Made by a program: the position numbers and the translations under genes
The notes under the pieces: generated by a model
What the model was told of the DNA's origin: nothing
What the model saw: the letters and a program-made list of their open reading frames with translations, nothing else
Databases searched by the model: none
DNA from: Haematococcus lacustris
Taxonomy: Eukaryota > Chlorophyta > Chlorophyceae > Chlamydomonadales > Haematococcaceae
NCBI GenBank assembly: GCA_030144725.1
Contig: JASKMD010000009.1
Span: forward strand, 1,195,466-1,259,465
DNA length: 64,000 nt
Reading direction: 5' to 3'
Shown here: piece after piece, positions 19,561 to 31,960 of the stretch
Layout: each line of letters starts with the position of its first letter
Numbering within the stretch: position 1 is the first letter of the stretch

Positions 19561-19743
19561 CTGAAGGACTCCGGCGGCTGTCCAGGGAGGGCCTCACTGG
19601 GGTTGTTGTAGGCTGAGGTGACCCGGCTGGTGCGGTGTTCATCCACCATAAGTACTCTCCCGGCTGGGAACTGCCTCACCGCCTCCTTCAACATCTGACT
19701 GACTGGAACACCCCTGCAGCCAATGGTGCCGCTGCCATTGAAT
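19561..19743 (-). pseudogene. divergent Fanzor exon (F8)
   Basis: The exon is bounded by GATCAG| and CTTCAG|GTGAGA. It encodes FNGSGTIGCRGVPVSQML, then AVRQFPAGRVLMVDEHRTS and a short tail. This is the RuvC-II region of Fanzor/TnpB proteins; VLVDEHRTS is identical in pattern to F1-F3 in this window, and the Glu is the expected catalytic residue. The upstream half (GSGTIGCRGVPVS) is closer to the general Fanzor consensus than F1-F3. No RuvC-I or RuvC-III exon was found nearby, so it is either a remnant or part of a gene whose other exons I missed. It lies downstream of sufB on the same strand. Confidence 0.6.
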
Positions 19744-20744
19744 CTGATCGCAGTGTGGTGAGTAGCCACACAGCCGGGTGCAGGGTGCGATGTGGTAGCA
19801 TGTGCGGACAGCATCGTCAAGCACCTGCAAGATGTGGCCCGTGCTCTGCCAGGCATGAGTGAGGGTATGGCCTGCAAGGAAGTGGATGGGGGGTGGGAGC
19901 TGGAGGGATGGCGGAGCTTGAGGGATGGAGGGGCAGGGATGAGGGATGAGGGGCAGGGGGTGGGAGGAGCCCCCTCATACAACAACCAGTGTGGCATGAC
20001 GGCAGCGGGGCCATCACGAGGGCTCATGCACCCTGCCGTGTGTTACTTGGTGCTGGGAGGTGTGTGTACTACATTGTGAAGAGGGCTGCTCAGCGGGTTG
20101 TTGTCACTTGCGCCCCTCAAGACACTACTCTGGTGTGAGTCAGGTGACCCTCCTGCTGGTCCCTACATGTGAGCAGTCTGTGGGTGTGGTGTAGGCAACC
20201 ACCTGCCAGCCCCCAGCCTCCGTGCCCCAGCATTTATTAACAGGCACATAGGTTAGGGAACCGCTCACCTCGTCTAGCACATGCTCGAGTGGAGCTATTG
20301 TGTGTTACTCTTCAGTGACATGAACAATGTACAGCTTGCGCAACTCCATACACCTCTCGATACACTAACAATTTATCGCTCAATCACACATCACAAAATC
20401 ATAATGTACAGACCAGGAAGGCGTCAGTATGCTGAGTTCGTCATGCGTTGATGCCACCCTGGCTTGCATTGTAGGGTAGCCTACTTCCATGCACCCTCCA
20501 CTCTGCCTCATGACCCGTGACCACCTACCATACACCTGCTGGTCACACCTGCTCTCTACCACAGATATATCCCCATCTTGAGTCCCCGACCGGGGTGCTC
20601 CCATCCACTCTGGGGGCTGGCACCAAAATGGCGTTGACAGATTCCCCTGAAATCCCTCAGCCCACTGAAAGCTCCCCGCCCCACTGACAGTGCACCCTGC
20701 CTTGCCCTTGGTAGGACATGGCTGTGGCAGCGACTTGTGTGCGC
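19744..20744. other. sufB 3' flank, no gene supported
   Basis: Contains the probable sufB 3' UTR and simple purine-rich DNA (GGGATGAGGGGCAGGGG at about 19880-19970). A 122-codon minus frame at 20380-20748 overlaps the sufB end and looks like chance. Confidence 0.4.
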
Positions 20745-23700
20745 TCAACCCACAGTGCCCTCCAGCTTCAGGCTCATCAGCTCGTTAACCTCCGCTGAGA
20801 ACTCCATAGGTAGCTCATTGAACACCTGGCAGGACAGGCAACAGAACCAGCATCACACATATCACACCCTGCCCTGTCACATAACACCTCACTGCCAACT
20901 GCTTACTCAGCACCCTGCACCAGCGCTGAGCCTGGGCAGCCTCCTGGTGCTAGCTTGGGTCAGGGTAGGGGCTACTAGCAGTGATTGCCAGGAAGGTAGG
21001 TGGCTGCAGCCATGCCGCAAGCGACTGCCTGGTCATTGATCTGGGCCCTGCGCGCAGCCGCCCTGAGGCCTCACCTCTCTGCAGAAGCCACTAATGATGG
21101 CGGCCACGGCTTTCTCTGGCGGGACCCCACGCTGCTGGAAGTAGAACAGCTGGTCCTCCCCAATCTTGCTGGTGCTGGCCTCATGCTCCACCTTGGCGCT
21201 GGGCTCACGCACCTACAGCCAGGCAAACACGTCAAGATAAACCAAGCGTCCTTGCCCTAGGGCAACGCATCAGATAGAGCAGTGCAAAAGGCAAGCAAGG
21301 CAGTAGCACAAGGCAGGCGCGACACAACCCAGACACTGCCCGTCATGGCACTTGCCTGCTCTGCCTGTTGCATGGGACACTGCAAGCCATTCTGTCCACC
21401 TAGCTTATACACAGCCACTTTTAGACCGAAACACAACAAAGAAGGAGGTCATAGCTGCTGCAAGCTGATCACATGCCACATCATCCATCCTGGCTGGCCC
21501 CAGCTCAGCAAATGCCTGATCCTTTGCCCCCTCTACACTGATGATGCCTGATCACAAACCAGCACCTGGCATGCTTGGTAAGCCTGGTGACAGTATACAG
21601 CTCTGACCTGGATGTAGGGATAGGTGTTGGCCCCCGCCCGGTCCCCGATGAGCATGGAGTCACACTGGCTGAAGTTGCGTGCGCCTGACGCCTGCGGCTG
21701 CACCTGCACCAGCCCCCGATAGCAGTTGCGGGATCGACCGGCGCTGATGCCCTTGCTGACGATGCGGCTGCGGGTGTTCTTGCCCACATGGATCATCTTT
21801 GTGCCGGTGTCGGCTTGCTGGCAGTGGTTGGTGAGGGCCACGCTGTAGAACTCGCCCACGCTGTTGTCGCCTGCCAACACCACGCTGGGGTACTTCCAGG
21901 TGATGGCACTGCCAGTTTCCACCTGCAACATTAGCCAGAAAGCAGCAGGGTGAGCAAGCAGGCAGCGGGGTGAGCAAGCATAAGTGCAATGGAAAGGCTA
22001 AGGTGCTTCAACACGGGTCGAAGTGCGGGTTGAGGTGGCTTACAGGTTTGCGTGAACGCAGGGCAAGCCACAAGGTTGGCTGAATCCCCAGGAAGCAGGG
22101 CAAGGTGTCAAGCACTAGCAGCAGGGCCAATCAGGAGCAGCACAGTCTTATCCACATGTTCCTCTGCCAGTTGCTGCAGCACGACAAACGAATCTAACCT
22201 GCTGATGAGCAAGGATGGTCAACTCATCCATCACCTAGCCATGCCCCCTGGCTGCAACGAGCTAAGCCTGGCCCATGCTCAAGATGGCCGCAGTGGCGGG
22301 GAGCTACACCCTGCCTACCTGAGTCCAGGAGATCTTGGCATTGTCCCCTGCACACAGCCCTCGCTTGGTGACAAAGTTATAGATGCCACCCCGCCCCTCT
22401 TCATCGCCTGCATACCTGCAGCACCAACACCCACCCGCCCAATGATGTCACAACTGGAGCGCTGCCCTGTCTGTAAAGTTGCACTCAAACAATAGATCGA
22501 CAAGCCAGGTCCAGCATTGGTGACTGCTTGACACCACGACACACAACGACATGGCTGCACTGAGGCATGCATGCCATGTGCGGGCATCTGCACCTGGCAC
22601 CCCCACCCCAGGCCACCTCACCTGCCTCCATAGCCACCTGGGTCTGTTTTAAGGCAACCTTTCCAAGGCAACCTTTCCAAGCTGCTAAGGCTAGTGGCTT
22701 GACCAACTCTTTGGGTCTCTCATCCATGCCTGCGCTGCATGCTGGCTGGCTCCCTGGGGTGCAATGTGACAGAAACCTGGCCTGGCTCCAGCTGCAGCTG
22801 CTGGTGACATCGGCTCTTACCAATTCTGCACTGTGCTGTACTTGATCTCTGCGCCCTTGCCAGCATGCAGCTCCACTACTGCAGCATGCAACTGGTTCTT
22901 GTCGTAGGATGGCGCAGTACAGCCCTCCAAGTAGCTGACGTAGGCATCATCTTCACAGATGATCAGTGTGCGCTCAAACTGCACAAATGCAGGCGTGTGC
23001 ACTGGGCATGGTAACTCTCAGCCTCAGCAATCCTTAACGTGCAGCATGACATCCTCAGTTTCGACATTTCTGGTTGCCGCCTGCCACCAGCCTGTTGCCC
23101 AACTGACACCATCTTGACCCGTCAAACCCCCGACCATTGCCTGGCTCTGCAACCTCACGCATGCCACTTGTGATAGACATGAGCAGCATACAGCACCTTT
23201 GGCTCACTGCCTGCGGCTGTGATGACTGACCTGCCCAGTCTCTGATGCATTTATTCTGAAGTAGGTCGACAGTTCCATTGGGCTCTTCACGCCCTTGGGA
23301 ACAAACACAAAAGAACCGTCCGAGAACACAGCTGAGTTCAAGGCTGCAAAGTAGTTGTCCGCAACAGGCACCTGCACAGGCATGTGCAGGAGGGTTAGCC
23401 ATGGGGGCACATCTGTTTAATTTCCTTGAACTCACACAAGAAGCATCGCTGCACAGCCCTCTCCACTGCTGCAATGTAGAAAGATGACAGCTGCGGCTGG
23501 GGCACGCAAGGAGCTCACCAATTGCCCCTTTGAGTGCAGCTGTGGGTGTGCAGGGGTCTGTGACTCACCACACTGCCCATGTATTTGCGCACAAGCTCCG
23601 GATACTGGTGCACTGCCTCGCTGATGGAGCAGAAGATCACCCCAGCCTTCAGCAAGTCAGCCCGGAAGGTGGTCGCAATGGATACTGAGTCGAACACGGC

Positions 23701-24285
23701 ATCCACAGCAACGTTGCTCAAACGCTTCTGCTCATTCAAAGGGATACCAAGCTTGTCGAAAGTCCTGAGCAGCTCTGGGTCGACCTCGTCGAGCGACTGC
23801 TTCTTCTCCTTCATCTTTGGCTCTGAGTAGTAGGAGTAGTCCTGGTAGTCTATCTCGGGAAAGCTATTGTCGCTCCACTTAGGTTCCTCCATTGTTAGCC
23901 ACTTGCGGTAAGCCTTTAGCCTAAACTCCAGCATCCATTCTGGCTCCTTCTTCTTGACACTGATGGCGCGCACCACGTCCTCGTTCAGCCCCTTGGGGAA
24001 AGTATCGCTCTCTATGATAGTGCTGAACCCGTATTTGTAGGGCCGGCTCATAAGACGCTGAATGTCCCGCTTCTCGTCGGTCATGTTCGCAATCTCTACC
24101 TCCTCGGCCAAAGCCGTGCGCAGGACCACAAGGCCGCGGTTCTGCTGCGGCTGGTGCACGGCGGAGCGGCCATGTCTTGAGCACTTGGGTGCAGGCGGAC
24201 AACGCCCGTTGTAGATAGTGCCTGGCTGCTGCGCCAAGAGCGGCCCTTGTTGAGCGGACGCATAGTGCGACATCGAGCTCTGCAT
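20745..24285 (-). CDS. SUFB: SufB, Fe-S cluster scaffold subunit, plastid-targeted
   Basis: Seven exons, all with GT-AG borders and consistent phase: 24285-23569, 23371-23231, 22978-22821, 22415-22319, 21922-21608, 21212-21075, 20825-20745. The sum is 1647 bases, giving 548 residues. SufB works with SufC and SufD in the plastid SUF pathway to build Fe-S clusters. Family hallmarks are [57 protein letters not shown], the long [13 protein letters not shown] region, [19 protein letters not shown] sequence and the C-terminal [21 protein letters not shown] block. The first roughly 70 residues are Ser/Ala/Gln-rich and lack homology, as expected of a transit peptide. The ATG at 24285 is preferred because upstream codons run toward PDX1. 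The gene is divergent from PDX1. Confidence 0.95.
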
Positions 24286-24469
24286 GACTGTGGGCGTGGG
24301 GTGCAGAGAACTATCACAATTCGGCCTCACAGCTTCCAACACATTCGGTTGGGCAAAAGATCCATGCAGCACGGTTGTGCACCACGTTTGGTTGCGCCAT
24401 CGTCCACACATTCTGTGCACTCGTCCACATAACCACTTCAAAGCGTTCAGTGACCTGCGCAGCACAACT
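24286..24469. promoter_or_regulatory. short bidirectional intergenic region, sufB / PDX1
   Basis: Only 184 bases separate the two start codons, so both 5' UTRs and core promoters must share this space or overlap coding sequence. No clear TATA box was found. Confidence 0.6.
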
Positions 24470-25951
24470 ATGGCCGAGAAGGGGACTTTTGCTGTGAAGG
24501 TGCGGCGACACGTAGCTCCTCACAGCAGTGGGCATAAGAGCTCTTGGGAACGCCTATGCAAACGCGACCCAGCCGGCAATCCCTGCTGCTGGCTGCAGGT
24601 TGGCCTGGCACAAATGTTGAAGGGCGGCGTGATTATGGACGTGACGAACGTAGAGGAGGCTCGTATCGCTGAGGAGGCAGGTGCTGTGGCGGTCATGGCG
24701 CTTGAGCGGGTCCCTGCCGACATTCGCAAGGACGGAGGCGTAGCGCGCATGAGCGACCCAGAGATGATTAAGGCCATTAAAGCCGCCATTACTATTCCAG
24801 TCATGGCCAAGGCTCGCATCGGCCACTTCGTCGAGGCCCAGATTTTGGAGGCCTTGAACGTTGACTACATCGACGAGTCAGAGGTGCGTGTGCTCTACTC
24901 GTGCCAGCGTACCGCCGACACGCTCTGCCTGTTATTTGTGCCTGCCAGCCTTCGTGCTTCCACCACCTTGCGTGTCGTGTGTGGTGTAGCACTTCTGGGT
25001 GCAGTTCTGATTGTCAGCACATCAGTATTGCCTGTGGTATTGGTGTTGGCAGGTGCTGACCCCTGCTGATGAGATCCACCACATCAACAAGCACAACTAC
25101 AAAGTCCCCTTTGTGTGTGGCTGCCGAGATCTGGGCGAGGCCCTGCGCCGCATTGCTGAGGGAGCAGCTATGATTCGCACCAAGGGCGAGGCTGGCACTG
25201 GCAATGTGGTTGAGGCGGTCCGCCACACCCGGGCTGTCATGGGAGCAATCCGTGCTCTGCAAACCATGGTATGTACAGCCTAGAATTGAACATGTGCATG
25301 TATGTATAGGCAATCATGTGGTGAAGGCTGCAGCAGCTGTGGTGGTACTGTGTGCAAGAGCATGTGTAGCTGCAGAATTGCTGATGTGTTGTTCTGTAGG
25401 ATGATGACGAGCTATACGTGTATGCTAAGGAGATCAGGGCTCCAGTGGAGCTGGTTCGGCAGACCAAGCACCTGGGTCGCCTGCCAGTCGTGAACTTTGC
25501 AGCTGGTGGTGTGGCCACCCCTGCAGACGCAGCCCTGATGATGCAGCTGGGCATGGATGGTGTGTTTGTTGGGTCAGGGGTGTTCAAGAGCGGGGACCCA
25601 GCCAAGCGAGCACGTGCCATTGTGCAGGTGAGCAGAATGCAGACTACAGATTAGGGTGGGTCTGAGTGCCTTGGTGTGCTGGCGAGCGCACGAGACATGG
25701 TGTTGGTTTGTTATGGTTGACAGTGATGCCATGATGCACTGAGTGGCACATCCTCTTACATGGAGGTAAGTATGCAGGTCAGTATGCAGGCTGTCACTCA
25801 GCGTTGCCCTTAGCTGTTTGCCATGCAGGCTGTCACGCACTACAACAACCCCAAGGTGCTGGCAGAGGTCAGCTCATGCCTTGGGGAGGCGATGGTGGGC
25901 ATCGATGTGAGGGACAAGAACTTCACCTCGTACGCCCAGCGCTCGGAGTAA
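24470..25951 (+). CDS. PDX1: PDX1, pyridoxal 5'-phosphate synthase subunit
   Basis: Five exons with canonical borders: 24470-24499, 24599-24883, 25053-25268, 25400-25627, 25829-25951. The total is 882 bases, 293 residues, normal for this family. PDX1 condenses ribose 5-phosphate, glyceraldehyde 3-phosphate and ammonia (from PDX2) into pyridoxal 5'-phosphate, in the cytosol. It is a TIM barrel of the SNZ type. Signatures: [20 protein letters not shown] with the substrate-binding Asp, [33 protein letters not shown] with catalytic Lys, IDESE, and [11 protein letters not shown] with TKGEAGTG for phosphate binding, then [17 protein letters not shown]. All key segments are intact. The first exon codes only ten residues. 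An exon 3 duplicate lies at 37.9 kb. Confidence 0.97.
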
Positions 25952-27324
25952 AGCGCAGCAGTATGTGCAACCCCATGGTGTATTGCATGCGAGTATGTGA
26001 CTGAGAGGCAGCGAGCCGTGACTTGAGTGATGACGTGAGTGTTGGGTGCAATGAGAGGTGCATGTTACAATGCTGGCGATTCACTATGGTTTTGAGAGAT
26101 AGGAATGCAAGATAGTCATGCTACTGGATCAAGTGCATGTCCATGTCATGTTAAGTAGAATTGAGTGGATGTGAATTATTCAATGGGTCTTACACAGCTT
26201 AGATTAGTGCACCACAGCTAAAAGTCAACAATAACACCGGTGACAGAATAGTTTCGGACAAGTTCACACTAGTACACGGCACCCATCACATCGTTGATGT
26301 CATAAAAATTGACCACTACCTCGAGTCATGGAGCGATAGTTGAATGTATCCGTGCCTTGTATCCCGCATTGTGTTGCTCCTGTTTAAACTGCATGTTTAC
26401 AGATCACAAGGGAAGTTTAACTTCGATAAATACATCAGAGCATTGAGTACCCTACGAAGCAGGGAAAGCTGATTTAAAGAAAGGAGATTGGGATTAGACA
26501 CTTGCACACTGTGCCCTAAGACAGCCTTGCCCCACATGAAGGTGTCATACGGCTCCAAGGGGAACATACCACCCTAGATGAGTTGGCATAAGGCATACAA
26601 AACGTTCGAAAGCCGCCACCTCCCAGACCAGACCGGTTCACTACCTCCAAGTCCAACCCAGCTTCATGCCGTGCCTTGCTTCCTTTTGTGAATTGTCGTG
26701 TGCTTTAGCGCGTTTTGCACTTAGTGTCCTTGCAGGTCGTTGCAGCACTTCAGACACAACAAGCGCAGCACAGAAGATATCTGGAGGTTGTTTGCAGTGC
26801 TCTTGACACCAGTGTGTGGGTTTGTTGACTTGGAGCAGGTGCCTGTACCACCGCTGCATTGACACTGCACATGATGCTTTTGCAACCGCCACAGCAACAT
26901 TGGATATCGGAGGCTTCAGCAGAACATGACTGTACTGTGCACATGCATAACATGGCCAGACACTCAAGCAGGGATGTGCCTACAGGGTCGCACGACAGAA
27001 AGAGCAACCAAAGTTAAATCCTCAAAAATGAGGCTGTGGGCAAAAAGCGGCACGTGCAGGCGGCTTCACATAGGGCTTGCTGCATGCAGCTGGGGACAAA
27101 ATGCAGCGGGCATAGCCTACACCAAGCACCACCAGCCCATGCGCCACAAGGAGCTCCTCTTGAGGCTCTAGCTGGATCAGGTGCATGTTGCCCCACCATC
27201 GCCCTGACCCTTACATGGTGTGCTGCATGCTGCATGCTGGGTACACCATACAGCCTCTGTAGTGATGCTACGCAACAGAACACGCCTAACTGCTTGGCCC
27301 TGTTAGCTGCCAGCCCCTGTTCAA
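25952..27324. other. intergenic region between PDX1 and the uL3 gene
   Basis: About 1.4 kb between convergent 3' ends. It should hold two 3' UTRs. No gene, RNA or mobile element was recognised, and open frames are short and unpatterned. Confidence 0.5.
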
Positions 27325-28663
27325 TTAGCAGTTCTTGCCTACCACCTTGGCCACCCGCACTTCCACAATGGAGCCAGGCTTGCCTGGCACACAGCCCTTC
27401 ACCACAATGGCTTTGCGTACCGAGTCGATCTTTAGGATCTGCAGTCAATACCATTCCCCATCAGAATCAGAGCTGGGCACAGGTTAATCACAGCCTGTAG
27501 CAAGGCAAGCACGCTTATGTGCATGCAAACCCACTGTGCATACATGGTGTAGTGACACCTTACGACAAGCTGCCAGCTTACACTCACTTGTTGTGCCCTA
27601 ATAGTGATCCGCTCATTGCCCATGTGGCCGGCCTGCTTGAGACCGGGGAAGACACGTCCAGGCGTTGTACCAGCACCCATGGAACCATGCTCACGGTGGC
27701 TCTTGGAGCCGTGAGTCATGAAACCGCGATGGTGACCCCACCTCTTAACCGTGCCTGCAAACACACACCTCAACGTAATACCTATGGTTCCATGGCCGCT
27801 GGGCGTAAGCCTGCTGGGTGCTGTGCCCTTGGCCAGCAGGGAACAAGCAGCAGTCAGGCAAGACGAGCCAGTTACCTTGGAAGCCCTTTCCAATGCTGGT
27901 GCCTGCGACGTCCACCTTCTCGCCCTCCTTGAACATGTCACGGACCGAGAGTTCTTGCCCAGGCGTATACGAGGTCACGACTGACTTGTCCTTGAGCTGC
28001 GGCCACCAATGCAAGCTGTGGCTATATCTGTTCCTGCGGCTCCTCCACATGCGCCCCTCGCGTCGCTGCACCTACCCTGAACTCTATCAAGTGCTTGAGC
28101 GGAGGGCAGCCCGACTTCTTCAGGTGGCCCAGCTCGGGCTTCGTCATTTTGCGCTCGGGCACCACCTTGTAGCCTACCTGCATGTGCGGACAAGCTAGAC
28201 CAGCATAACTGAAGTGGGCTATCATCAGAGATGCTGCAGGTTGCGCAGCCCACTGCAGACCTGCACCGCATTGTATCCATCGGTCTCGTCTGTCTTAATG
28301 GCGGTAACAACATTGCCCTCCTCCAGCGCGATGACAGTGGCAGGGACGCACAGCCCCTCGGGCGTAAAGTAGGACATCATTCCCGCCTTGGTGCCGAGGA
28401 TACCCACGCCTAAGCAGAGCCAAGACAATGCAGGCGCATGTCTAACTTCTGTAGTTGCTTGGCCACTGTGCCCTGCTAGCCGGCTCCTCTGAAAGTCGCT
28501 TATTGACGCTGACTGCGACTGTCTCACCCGCTGCAAAAGTGTTTGCCTGCACGGAAGCACGCTGCACATTGACGGAGGTGCGCACTGGCGCACTAGAGAC
28601 GCTGCTGGGCCTTGGCGCGGCCTTGAACGCGATTCTGGTAGCTGTGAAGGCCATGATGCCCAC
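27325..28663 (-). CDS. PRPL3: plastid ribosomal protein uL3 (RPL3)
   Basis: Six exons in phase: 28663-28528, 28409-28261, 28177-28076, 27996-27876, 27754-27588, 27438-27325, total 789 bases or 262 residues. uL3 is an early-assembly protein of the large ribosomal subunit that reaches the peptidyl-transferase centre. Bacterial-type features: [27 protein letters not shown], the [23 protein letters not shown] loop, [15 protein letters not shown], and a C-terminal [12 protein letters not shown]. The first about 45 residues (Ala/Ser/Arg/Val-rich, [14 protein letters not shown]) look like a chloroplast transit peptide. The ATG at 28654 is an equally good start. Bacterial type plus transit peptide argues for the plastid ribosome. 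Confidence 0.93.
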
Positions 28664-29365
28664 GCGCTGGTCTCAGTCCGCAAGCACCAGAGGTAGACAA
28701 ACCAGTGCAGGCTTGCAGCAACATGCATAAAGTGGTCAAGGGAGCTATGATGGTGCGTAATGTGAGCGATGGCTGCTCATCACTGGCCACAATGCCAGAG
28801 CGTTTACTGCTGCTGTAAACCCCAGAGAGCCTACTCTTTGTCAACAAGTTTTACCAATCATGGTGGACAGGGCGTCACAGGAGGCTCGACTTGTCTATCA
28901 GTAGCACAGCTTAGTACACTAGACTATTTGAGGGATGCGCGTGTTGTGTTGCAGTGCCTGAATCTAGAGTGACCGCAGTTTGCATGCAGTGTGCACCCGT
29001 GAGTGAGTCGAACTGCGCTACTCACGTGACGTGTATTTCACCAGGTATCCAGAGTCCAGATAGATACAGCAAGCCGGTATGTATACCTTGACAGACCGCT
29101 CGACCGGTCGTACCAGCGCCAGGGTCACCACATCGAAAGGCTCCCCACACATGCGCGGGACTGCGCTGCTCAAAGCGTGCTGTGACCTCACGCGACTGGT
29201 CCCGCGGCGATACAGCCTCGCTCTGTTCTACCGCAGAGTAGGAGTAGCACAGAACAGCAATGCAGAGGCTGTCCAGAACTTGGACGGAGTTTTGGACGGC
29301 ATTTGTCCCAGGCTGGCTGGCCCAGGCTGGCTATCGGAGCTGCGATCGTTGACGGCCGAAGCACC
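28664..29365. promoter_or_regulatory. divergent region between the uL3 and NTF2-like genes
   Basis: About 700 bases containing both promoters and the unresolved 5' end of the plus-strand gene. The frame that leads into the NTF2-like exon is open for some distance upstream, so a transit peptide may be encoded here. Confidence 0.4.
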
Positions 29366-30471
29366 ATGCCTTCAGCCAATCAAATGGCCCGTGTGTAAGT
29401 CTGTGACGCACGGAAGGCATGTGAGGGTCTCTGACTGTGACTGCATTTTGGCGTTGTCCCCAGGTTTTTCGATGCCTTAAATGCCCGCGATGTAGCCCAT
29501 ATCGTGTCCATTCTAAGTCCAGACATTCATCATCATGATTTGGCCCACGAAGCGCAAACGTCGCATTTGGTGAGCTGTGCCCTTGAGGACTTGCAAGCAT
29601 CAAAACGTGGCTAACCCGGTTTCTTGCATGGCATTGGACAGGCTGTAGCTCGCTTCTACTCAGAGCTTGTGTCAGGACTGCCAGAGAGCGTGCAGTTTGT
29701 CATAGATGACATGACAGAAGGCGACCCTCACAGGTGTGGTCACCCTTCTCCACGCTCTGCATAGCTGCCCACCGCTGCTACGAACACCTATGACACTCTG
29801 CAGGGTGGGTGTGACATGGCATCTAGAGCTGGGTGGCAACCAGCTGCCCTGCGCTTGTGGCCTGTCGTTTTATCGGATTGATGCCACCGGCCGCATCTGC
29901 TATGTGCGCCAGGCAAGTACCTTGCACAAATTGGCCAGCCAGAACACAAAGCCATGGAAGGACATGCCATGACGTCTTACTGAAAACATCACTGTCCTAT
30001 TCCCATCACAGCTGCCAGCATGCGCACTAGCTTAGCAAGCCTGTCATATGGTGAACATACAACTGGCTGTTGCCCATAGGATATGCAAGCTCAAGGTGCT
30101 TATGTGTCTGCAAACCCTGGGCGGTCTGGTGCCTGTGCCATTCATCCATTGTTGGAGTCATGCCGAACGCATCTGCACACATCCGAGCGCAATGCACTGC
30201 TACGCAATGCGATGACTGTGACAGAGACGGCAATGCACCGATCGTCAGCAGGTTGACCCAGTGCGAGGTGCAAGCGCAGCATCCTGACTTGGTTTGTGCC
30301 CAGACTTGTGTGACTCAGAGCAGAGTGTGACTGCGGCCGCTGCTCATGCCAACACCTGCAGTCCCCGGAACACGTTGTGAAGCTGGGCAGTCTGGCCCAG
30401 AGTGTGAGCGGGCTGGTAGCCACACCCCTGATCAACGCCCTGGGTGCCTCCCCGCCTGACCTGTGGTCCAG
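29366..30471 (+). CDS. NTF2/SnoaL-like domain protein (N-terminal exons)
   Basis: Exons: up to 29394 (start uncertain; ATGCCTTCAGCC at 29366 is one option), 29464-29569, 29642-29733, 29804-29912, 30362-30471. Joined they read ANQMARVFFDALNARD, then VSILSPDIHHHDLAHE, AVARFYSELVSGLP, VGVTWHLELGGNQLP and GLSFYRIDATGRICYVRQ. This is the cone-shaped SnoaL/NTF2-like fold: an N-terminal helix, an acidic/His pocket, and a final strand with WHLE..G..LP..G.SFYRI. The intron after 29912 has a GC donor (CAG|GCAAGT). The exon ending at 30471 is followed by an intron that received Fanzor copy F3. The C-terminus is not resolved. It may join the exons from 32907 as one gene, via the Ser/Pro-rich frame at 31967-32580. 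Function is unknown; a plastid location is a guess. Confidence 0.6.
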
Positions 30472-30512
30472 GTATGTCAGCCACCTGCACATACTTATCC
30501 ATGGTAGCTGAC

Positions 30513-31720
30513 CAGCACCTTGGCCCTCAACCTAGGGCCGTCATTGCCGTGGAACACTAAGCGTGGACCACTACAAAACAATGTTTTCGTCTGTGTGGAT
30601 TTCCCATGCACATGGCATGCACATGGGCATGGTCGCCTACCACCTGCACCACTGCCTGACCCAGAGGGCTATGATCTAGAGTTGGCATGACAAACATGTG
30701 CTGATTGTAAGCTGATGACAGCTTTTAGGGGGGGTCACACTACTATGCCTCAGCAGGCTGCTGCTGCTGCTGCTGCTGCTGCTGGGTCTTGGGTGGGCGG
30801 TCTCGCACCCGCTTGTAGCCCAGGCCTGGGTACTCCTTGCCCTTGGCTGGCAGAGCTTCCCGGTCTGGCCACCAGCACAGCTCCAGCGGGCGCCACCTGC
30901 TCTCCCCAATGCGCTGCATGTTCAATGCTGCATTGCAGCACCTGTCTACCCACCTGCCTGGCTGTGGTGCTGGCTTGGTTTTGGCCGCTTTGCCCTGGGC
31001 CTTGCCTTTGCCCTTGGTGGGCTGGGTGGGCTCAGCTGCCTGCTCAGCCTTGGTGCGCTTGCTGCGCTTGGCTGGCGGGGGAGTGCTGGGCCCAGGCTCT
31101 GTGGCTGCTGGCTGTGTAGCTGCCTGGCTGCTGCATGGGGCCTGTGGGGGCTTGCGGGGGGCCATTACAGGGCACCACATCATACCCAGCACTGGCTGGT
31201 CACGCTGCTGGCTCCAGGCTGGGCGCAGCAAGCGCTGTTCCACCTGCCCTGCTGGCAGCTTCCAGTCAGCAGGCCTGGTGGCCTTGCGTTTGTTTAGCCG
31301 GCTCTCACAGGGCTGCTGGCCATTCACTGCTGAGCTGACCCAGCTGGTGCGGTGCTCATCCACAAGCACCACCCTGCCCCGCCGCTAATCTGTGCCCCAG
31401 TCATGCACAGTCATGCCCGCAGTCATGCACACAAGTCACGCAGGGTATTTCACCATGTCTTCATGCCCAACCCACCACCTCTCAGTACATAACCCTCCCA
31501 ACCATCCTCACCTTCTTGAAGAACTGCTCCAGCGCCCGGTCCTGAGCTCCGTACAGCCTCAGCCACTGCCGTGCCCACTTGGGGTCCAGGTACACCTCCC
31601 ACACCGCGTCCCAGGTGGCCAGGGTGCCGCTGACTTGCTTCGTTTTGTCGGACGTGGTTTTTGCTTGGCGGTGCTCTTCCGCATCTTTGTATGCATTGCA
31701 TTGCATGCTTAAGGCTCATA
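30513..31720 (-). pseudogene. Fanzor copy F3, internally deleted
   Basis: The minus strand holds the helical exon (SGTLATWDAVWEVYLDPKW, ending FFKK|GTGAGG at 31512) and then the C-terminal exon ending in TAG at 30743. Between them the exon segment corresponding to 57403-57560 of F1 is missing. A CAG-to-TAG change stands just before RRGRVVLVDEHRTS. The third RuvC motif reads DRCCNAALNM, where F1 and F2 have DRDCNAALNM, so an expected acidic residue is lost. The C-terminus has nine Gln. The 230-base tail (30513-30742) ends with hairpin GGCCCT, loop CAACCT, AGGGCC. It sits in an intron of the NTF2-like gene, on the opposite strand. Confidence 0.8.
30758..30784 (-). repeat. CAG/CTG repeat, 9 units, Fanzor C-terminus
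   Basis: (CTG)9 on the plus strand encodes poly-Gln on the minus strand in F3. Confidence 0.9.
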
Positions 31721-31960
31721 CCAGCTCATACCTGCTCAAACCAGTGTGTCACTCCGCCACATCACTCTCGCACCTCCAGGAGGCAGGCTTTCGAGGTACA
31801 CATATATATATCTAAATTGATCATCATGACACTGTCAGTACAGAACCACAGTCACGCAGTCAGCACAGTCAGCACAGAAATGCTTGCCAACCAGCCTGCT
31901 CACTTGTGAATGCCGCTGCTTTCTCTCATGCCTCCATTGCTACCTTGACACTTACGACAG

